Part shown: piece by piece, positions 15,654 through 18,124 of the stretch
How the letters are laid out: each line of letters opens with the position of its first letter
How positions within the stretch are numbered: position 1 is the first letter of the stretch
Assembly (NCBI GenBank): GCA_934463345.1
Contig: CAKSJL010000035.1
Span: 1 to 18,124 of the forward strand
Direction: 5' to 3'
DNA: 18,124 nucleotides
Source: an uncultured Oscillospiraceae bacterium
Lineage (GTDB): Bacteria > Bacillota > Clostridia > Oscillospirales > Ruminococcaceae
Position numbers and translations under genes: made by a program
The notes under the pieces: model-generated
Databases searched by the model: none
What the model saw: only the letters and a program-made list of their open reading frames with translations
Told to the model about the DNA's origin: nothing

Positions 15654-15659
15654 TAAAAT

Positions 15660-16676
15660 ATGTCACAGGATATCGGAATTGATCTTGGAACTGCTAATAT
15701 TGTTATAGCAGTAAACGGAAAAGGCGTTGTTATAAATGAACCGTCTGTAATTGCTGTAAACAAAAGAACAAATAAAATAATAGCAGTAGGAAAAAAAGCA
15801 TACAGAATGGTAGGAAAATCTCCTGAGCATATTTCTGTAATACGTCCACTTTCATGCGGAGTTATTTCGGATGATGAAATGACACAATGCCTTATAAGAG
15901 AATTTGTACGCAAGGCAAGCGGTCACAGACTTATAAAACCCAGAATTGTAATATGCGTTCCGTCTTTTATAACTGATGTCGAAAGCCGTGCGGTCGTTGA
16001 AGCTGCTATGAATGCCGGTTCAAGAAAAGTTTACCTAATACAGGAGCCTATTGCCGCAATGCTCGGTGCAGGCGTCAATATGACAAAGGCACGAGGTCAT
16101 CTGGTTGTTGATATAGGAGGAGGCACAACAGACGTTGCTGTTGTTTCAATGAATGGCGTTGTTACATCACGTTCAATTAAAACTGCCGGAAATTTGATTG
16201 ACCAGGCTATAATAAGGTACATACAAAAAAGGCATAAGCTTCTTATAGGTGAAAGAACAGCTGAACAGATTAAAAAGGAATTAACAAACCTCTATGATCC
16301 TAACGATGATGTCAGAATGAACATCGGCGGAAGAAATCTTGTAAAGGGACTTCCTGAAATGATAAATATAAGTGAGCTTGAGGTTTTTGACGCTATTGAG
16401 GACGAAGTGTTTGAGATAGTCGATACTATAAGAAATCTTCTTGAGGATACTCCTCCTGAGCTTGTCGGAGATATATACGAAAACGGTATTCTTCTTACCG
16501 GCGGAGGCGCACTTTTAGGCGGTATTGACAAACTCATAAACAGAACACTCGGAGTAAAATGCAATATTGCAAAAGATCCTATGGGATGCGTTGCACGAGG
16601 AACAATTCAGGCGTTCAAACGTCTTGACAGCTTACTCGATGGTTTTGAAAATGTTGCGCTCTATCAGTATAAATAA
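15660..16676 (+). CDS. mreB: Rod-shape-determining protein, MreB/Mbl family
   Basis: This 338-residue bacterial actin forms membrane-associated filaments that guide cell-wall synthesis. Nucleotide-binding motifs are present: IDLGTANIVIAV (7-18, phosphate 1), IQEPIAAMLGAG (127-138, connect 1), VVDIGGGTTDVAVVS (149-163, phosphate 2) and GILLTGGGALLGGID (276-290, adenosine). It begins 6 nt after comF with AAAGGA near the comF end. No mreC or mreD follows, unlike the classical cluster, so this may be an Mbl- or MreBH-like paralogue. The phosphate-1 loop reads TANIV where TANTL is usual, another mild divergence. The symbol is at family level. Confidence 0.93.
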   Translation: MSQDIGIDLGTANIVIAVNGKGVVINEPSVIAVNKRTNKIIAVGKKAYRMVGKSPEHISVIRPLSCGVISDDEMTQCLIREFVRKASGHRLIKPRIVICVPSFITDVESRAVVEAAMNAGSRKVYLIQEPIAAMLGAGVNMTKARGHLVVDIGGGTTDVAVVSMNGVVTSRSIKTAGNLIDQAIIRYIQKRHKLLIGERTAEQIKKELTNLYDPNDDVRMNIGGRNLVKGLPEMINISELEVFDAIEDEVFEIVDTIRNLLEDTPPELVGDIYENGILLTGGGALLGGIDKLINRTLGVKCNIAKDPMGCVARGTIQAFKRLDSLLDGFENVALYQYK

Positions 16677-16695
16677 ACAGAGAGGATACCATAAA

Positions 16696-16923
16696 ATGAA
16701 TCCAATGACTATATTTAAGCTTAAATCAAAACTTGAAAATTTTAAAAAAAATCATCCCAAGGTTCCTATGTTCTTTAAAGCTATTTCCGGCGAAATAAAG
16801 CTTGACAGTATTATTGAAGTAAAACTTACAACAGCTGAAGGGAAAGTCATGGTTACTAATTTCAAAGTTACTCAGGATGATCTTGACCTGTTTGATGAAA
16901 TAAAATCACAGATACGACAGTAG
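16696..16923 (+). CDS. Small basic protein downstream of mreB, function unknown
   Basis: This 75-residue protein has a lysine-rich N-terminus (MTIFKLKSKLENFKKNHPK) and a beta-rich middle (EIKLDSIIEVKLTTAEGKVMVTNFKVT). It ends in an acidic helix (DDLDLFDEIKSQIRQ). There is no membrane segment or signal peptide. GAGAGGA lies about 10 nt before the ATG at 16696. It starts 19 nt after mreB and is probably the last gene of that group. An open frame extending back into mreB is not used. No family was recognised. Its composition and spacing look genuine. Confidence 0.75.
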   Translation: MNPMTIFKLKSKLENFKKNHPKVPMFFKAISGEIKLDSIIEVKLTTAEGKVMVTNFKVTQDDLDLFDEIKSQIRQ

Positions 16924-17125
16924 TATAATTTTTGTTAATTATATTTATACAGTATTACTTTGAATATTTCCTTAGATTTAACAAATAATACAATTATCAT
17001 AGTTAGTCAGCACTTAAAACATTGCTGATCTTAATGCAGGCTTCATGTACAGGCAGTACTAGATAACTGAAAGAAAGTCTTGCTTGGTAATGCCTTTAAT
17101 TAGTTAAATGGAGGAAATATGAAAT

Positions 17126-17671
17126 ATGAAAGCTACCGGTATTGTAAGAAGAATTGATGACCTTGGAAGAGTAGTTATTCCCAAGGAAATAAGAAGGACT
17201 ATGAGAATTCGTGAGGGCGATCCGCTTGAAATATACACAAGCAGTGACGGCGAGGTAATCTTCAAAAAATATTCTGCAATAAATGAGATGAGCGAAAGCG
17301 CTTCGCAGGTTGCAGATATTATGAACAAGCTTGCCGCCTGCCCTGTTGTAATATTTGACAGAGATCATGTTGTGGCAGTTTCAGGAGTCTCAAAAAAAGA
17401 GTTCAACGAACGGAGAGTTTCTCCTCTGCTTGAAGAACTTATGGAAAAACGTCAGAACTACTACGCATCGCCAAATAGTCTCAAAGCCGGATTTTATCCC
17501 GCAGAAGGAGTTGAAAAAGCAGCGGCAGCATGCATGCCTATTTTAAGCTCTGGAGATGTCACCGGAGCTGTTGCCTTTATGGAGGGGGACTCACCATCAG
17601 CTGTATCTGACCTCCAGAAAAGCCTTATAAGTGCTGCATCAATGTTTCTTGGAAAACAAATTGAGGGGTAA
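17126..17671 (+). CDS. spoVT: SpoVT-type transcriptional regulator (AbrB plus GAF)
   Basis: This 181-residue protein has an N-terminal AbrB-type swapped-hairpin DNA-binding domain (MKATGIVRRIDDLGRVVIPK, then EIRRTMRIREGDPLEIYT). A GAF-like domain of about 120 residues follows, the arrangement of SpoVT (178 residues in B. subtilis). SpoVT tunes forespore gene expression under sigma-G. Whether this organism sporulates cannot be judged here. GGAGGAAAT at 17110-17118 supports the ATG at 17126; an out-of-frame ATG at 17119 lies between. The 202-nt upstream gap (16924-17125) holds two possible stems and a weak TTGAAT/AATAAT pair, but no firm promoter. Confidence 0.92.
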   Translation: MKATGIVRRIDDLGRVVIPKEIRRTMRIREGDPLEIYTSSDGEVIFKKYSAINEMSESASQVADIMNKLAACPVVIFDRDHVVAVSGVSKKEFNERRVSPLLEELMEKRQNYYASPNSLKAGFYPAEGVEKAAAACMPILSSGDVTGAVAFMEGDSPSAVSDLQKSLISAASMFLGKQIEG

Positions 17672-17695
17672 AAAATCATCATACAATTTTATTTA

Positions 17696-17760
17696 AAATA
17701 AAGCTATTTTACTGCAATGGCATTGCCAATTTATTCTTCGGCAATGCCTGAGCTTTATTT
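17696..17760 (+). terminator. Two-tier terminator after spoVT
   Basis: A perfect 9-bp inner stem, GGCATTGCC (17719-17727) with GGCAATGCC (17740-17748), has a 12-nt loop. A perfect 10-bp outer stem pairs AAATAAAGCT (17696-17705) with AGCTTTATTT (17751-17760), and the T-rich tail overlaps its 3' arm. It starts 25 nt after the spoVT stop. Confidence 0.75.
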
Positions 17761-17786
17761 TATTATGTTTTAACACGCAAAATCTG

Positions 17787-17815
17787 TTGACATGTATTTT
17801 GAAGTATGCTATAAT
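17787..17815 (+). promoter_or_regulatory. Consensus sigma-A promoter of the DAHP synthase gene
   Basis: TTGACA (17787-17792) and TATAAT (17810-17815) are both perfect and separated by 17 nt. The predicted start at about 17822 gives a leader of about 175 nt, long enough to hold a control element. Such a strong core promoter suggests that control is exerted downstream. Confidence 0.9.
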
Positions 17816-17861
17816 TAACGTTGTAAAAAGTTGTTTTGTTTTTTACAGTGTTTAAATTGTT

Positions 17862-17909
17862 ATGCTGCATTTATATTGGTTTTGTACAGTGGCAGGATAT
17901 ATGCTGTAA
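17862..17909 (+). CDS. Candidate aromatic leader peptide
   Basis: A 15-codon frame within the leader reads MLHLYWFCTVAGYML and stops. Codons 5-7 are TAT, TGG and TTT, so Tyr, Trp and Phe are required in a row, and a further Tyr is at codon 13. It lies between a perfect promoter and the gene for the first enzyme of aromatic amino acid synthesis. Leader peptides rich in the regulated amino acid are the hallmark of ribosome-mediated attenuation. Against it: I see no Shine-Dalgarno sequence before the ATG, and short frames with aromatic codons are common in AT-rich DNA. The call is inference from content and context. Confidence 0.45.
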   Translation: MLHLYWFCTVAGYML

Positions 17910-17991
17910 GTGCTTCTTAGTCCCATTCAGGGACATTATTTTGAAACCGGCACTTTATTGCTTTACACTTATAAAGCAGCAGAATGGAGAG
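17908..17991 (+). promoter_or_regulatory. Structured mRNA leader with alternative pairings before DAHP synthase
   Basis: AAGTGC (17908-17913), which overlaps the leader-frame stop, can pair with GCACTT (17950-17955). Inside it GTCCC (17920-17924) pairs with GGGAC (17930-17934), followed by the T-rich ATTATTTT. TGCTTTA (17959-17965) pairs with TAAAGCA (17972-17978). Competing options are TAAGTG (17907-17912) with CACTTA (17966-17971), and CCATTC (17923-17928) with GAATGG (17982-17987), which would cover the start of the Shine-Dalgarno GGAGAG (17986-17991). These mutually exclusive pairings are visible; which ones form is unknown. No T-box signature is present. Confidence 0.45.
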
Positions 17992-17997
17992 TTAAAA

Positions 17998-18124
17998 ATG
18001 GGTATGAATTTTAAAAGAAAGCTTCCTATACCGGAAGAAATCAGAAAGCTCTATCCTCTTTCTGAGGAAGTGCTTCAGACAAAAGCAAAGAGAGATAAGG
18101 AAATAATTGATGTCTTTACGGGAA
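17998..18124 (+). CDS. 3-deoxy-7-phosphoheptulonate (DAHP) synthase, N-terminal part (cut by window edge)
   Basis: The first 42 codons read MGMNFKRKLPIPEEIRKLYP and then LSEEVLQTKAKRDKEIIDVFTG. The KLPIPEEIRKLYPLSEE segment followed by a charged helix is the N-terminus of class I (AroF/G/H-like) DAHP synthases. These condense phosphoenolpyruvate and erythrose 4-phosphate at the entry to the shikimate pathway. The catalytic domain lies outside the window, so the call rests on the N-terminus and the context. GGAGAG ends 6 nt before the ATG and fixes the start. The gene continues past base 18124. Confidence 0.78.
   Translation, partial: MGMNFKRKLPIPEEIRKLYPLSEEVLQTKAKRDKEIIDVFTG

Noticed and set aside
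17848..17997. In-frame GTG extension of DAHP synthase by 50 codons through the leader
   Set aside because: It has no ribosome binding site and an unusual Cys-rich sequence. The ATG at 17998 has GGAGAG at good spacing and matches the family N-terminus.
17816..17997. T-box riboswitch upstream of DAHP synthase
   Set aside because: The conserved T-box antiterminator block and a strong U-tract terminator are absent.

Overview
The window looks like chromosomal DNA from a low-GC Gram-positive bacterium of the class Clostridia, most likely Ruminococcus or a close relative. This is inferred from the 138-residue S12, AT-rich housekeeping genes with AGGAGG-type ribosome binding sites, consensus sigma-A promoters, SpoVT, ComF and RecD2. 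No mobile element, CRISPR array, tRNA or rRNA gene was seen.

Bases 1-8935 read leftwards (minus strand). At the left edge is the start of the str operon: rpsL, then the first codons of rpsG. It is driven by a perfect TTGACA-N17-TATAAT promoter that places a 12-bp stem at the very 5' end of the mRNA. Next come rarA with a coupled 64-residue membrane protein, glyA with its own promoter and terminator, and a 105-residue DUF6514-like protein. A compact seven-gene block follows: queA, a PAS protein, two membrane proteins of unknown role, tgt, mntP and a 71-residue membrane protein. It contains two late enzymes of tRNA queuosine synthesis (Tgt and QueA) with unassigned genes between them.

At about 8.9-9.0 kb transcription diverges. 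The rightward side is a lysine biosynthesis unit: a lysine riboswitch with a terminator, then asd, dapA and dapB, which convert aspartyl phosphate to tetrahydrodipicolinate. The riboswitch is expected to stop transcription when lysine is plentiful. A 14-bp hairpin without a U-tract lies between dapA and dapB.

From 12.3 kb onward are a 112-residue membrane-anchored protein of unknown function, then a tight group recD2-comF-mreB-75-residue protein, then a spoVT-type regulator with its own terminator. The right edge holds the start of a class I DAHP synthase gene, the entry to aromatic amino acid synthesis. It lies behind a perfect promoter and a leader of about 175 nt. That leader contains a 15-codon reading frame with consecutive Tyr-Trp-Phe codons, followed by alternative RNA pairings. 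It is a candidate attenuator sensing all three aromatic amino acids and is the most interesting signal in the window, although its frame lacks a clear Shine-Dalgarno sequence.
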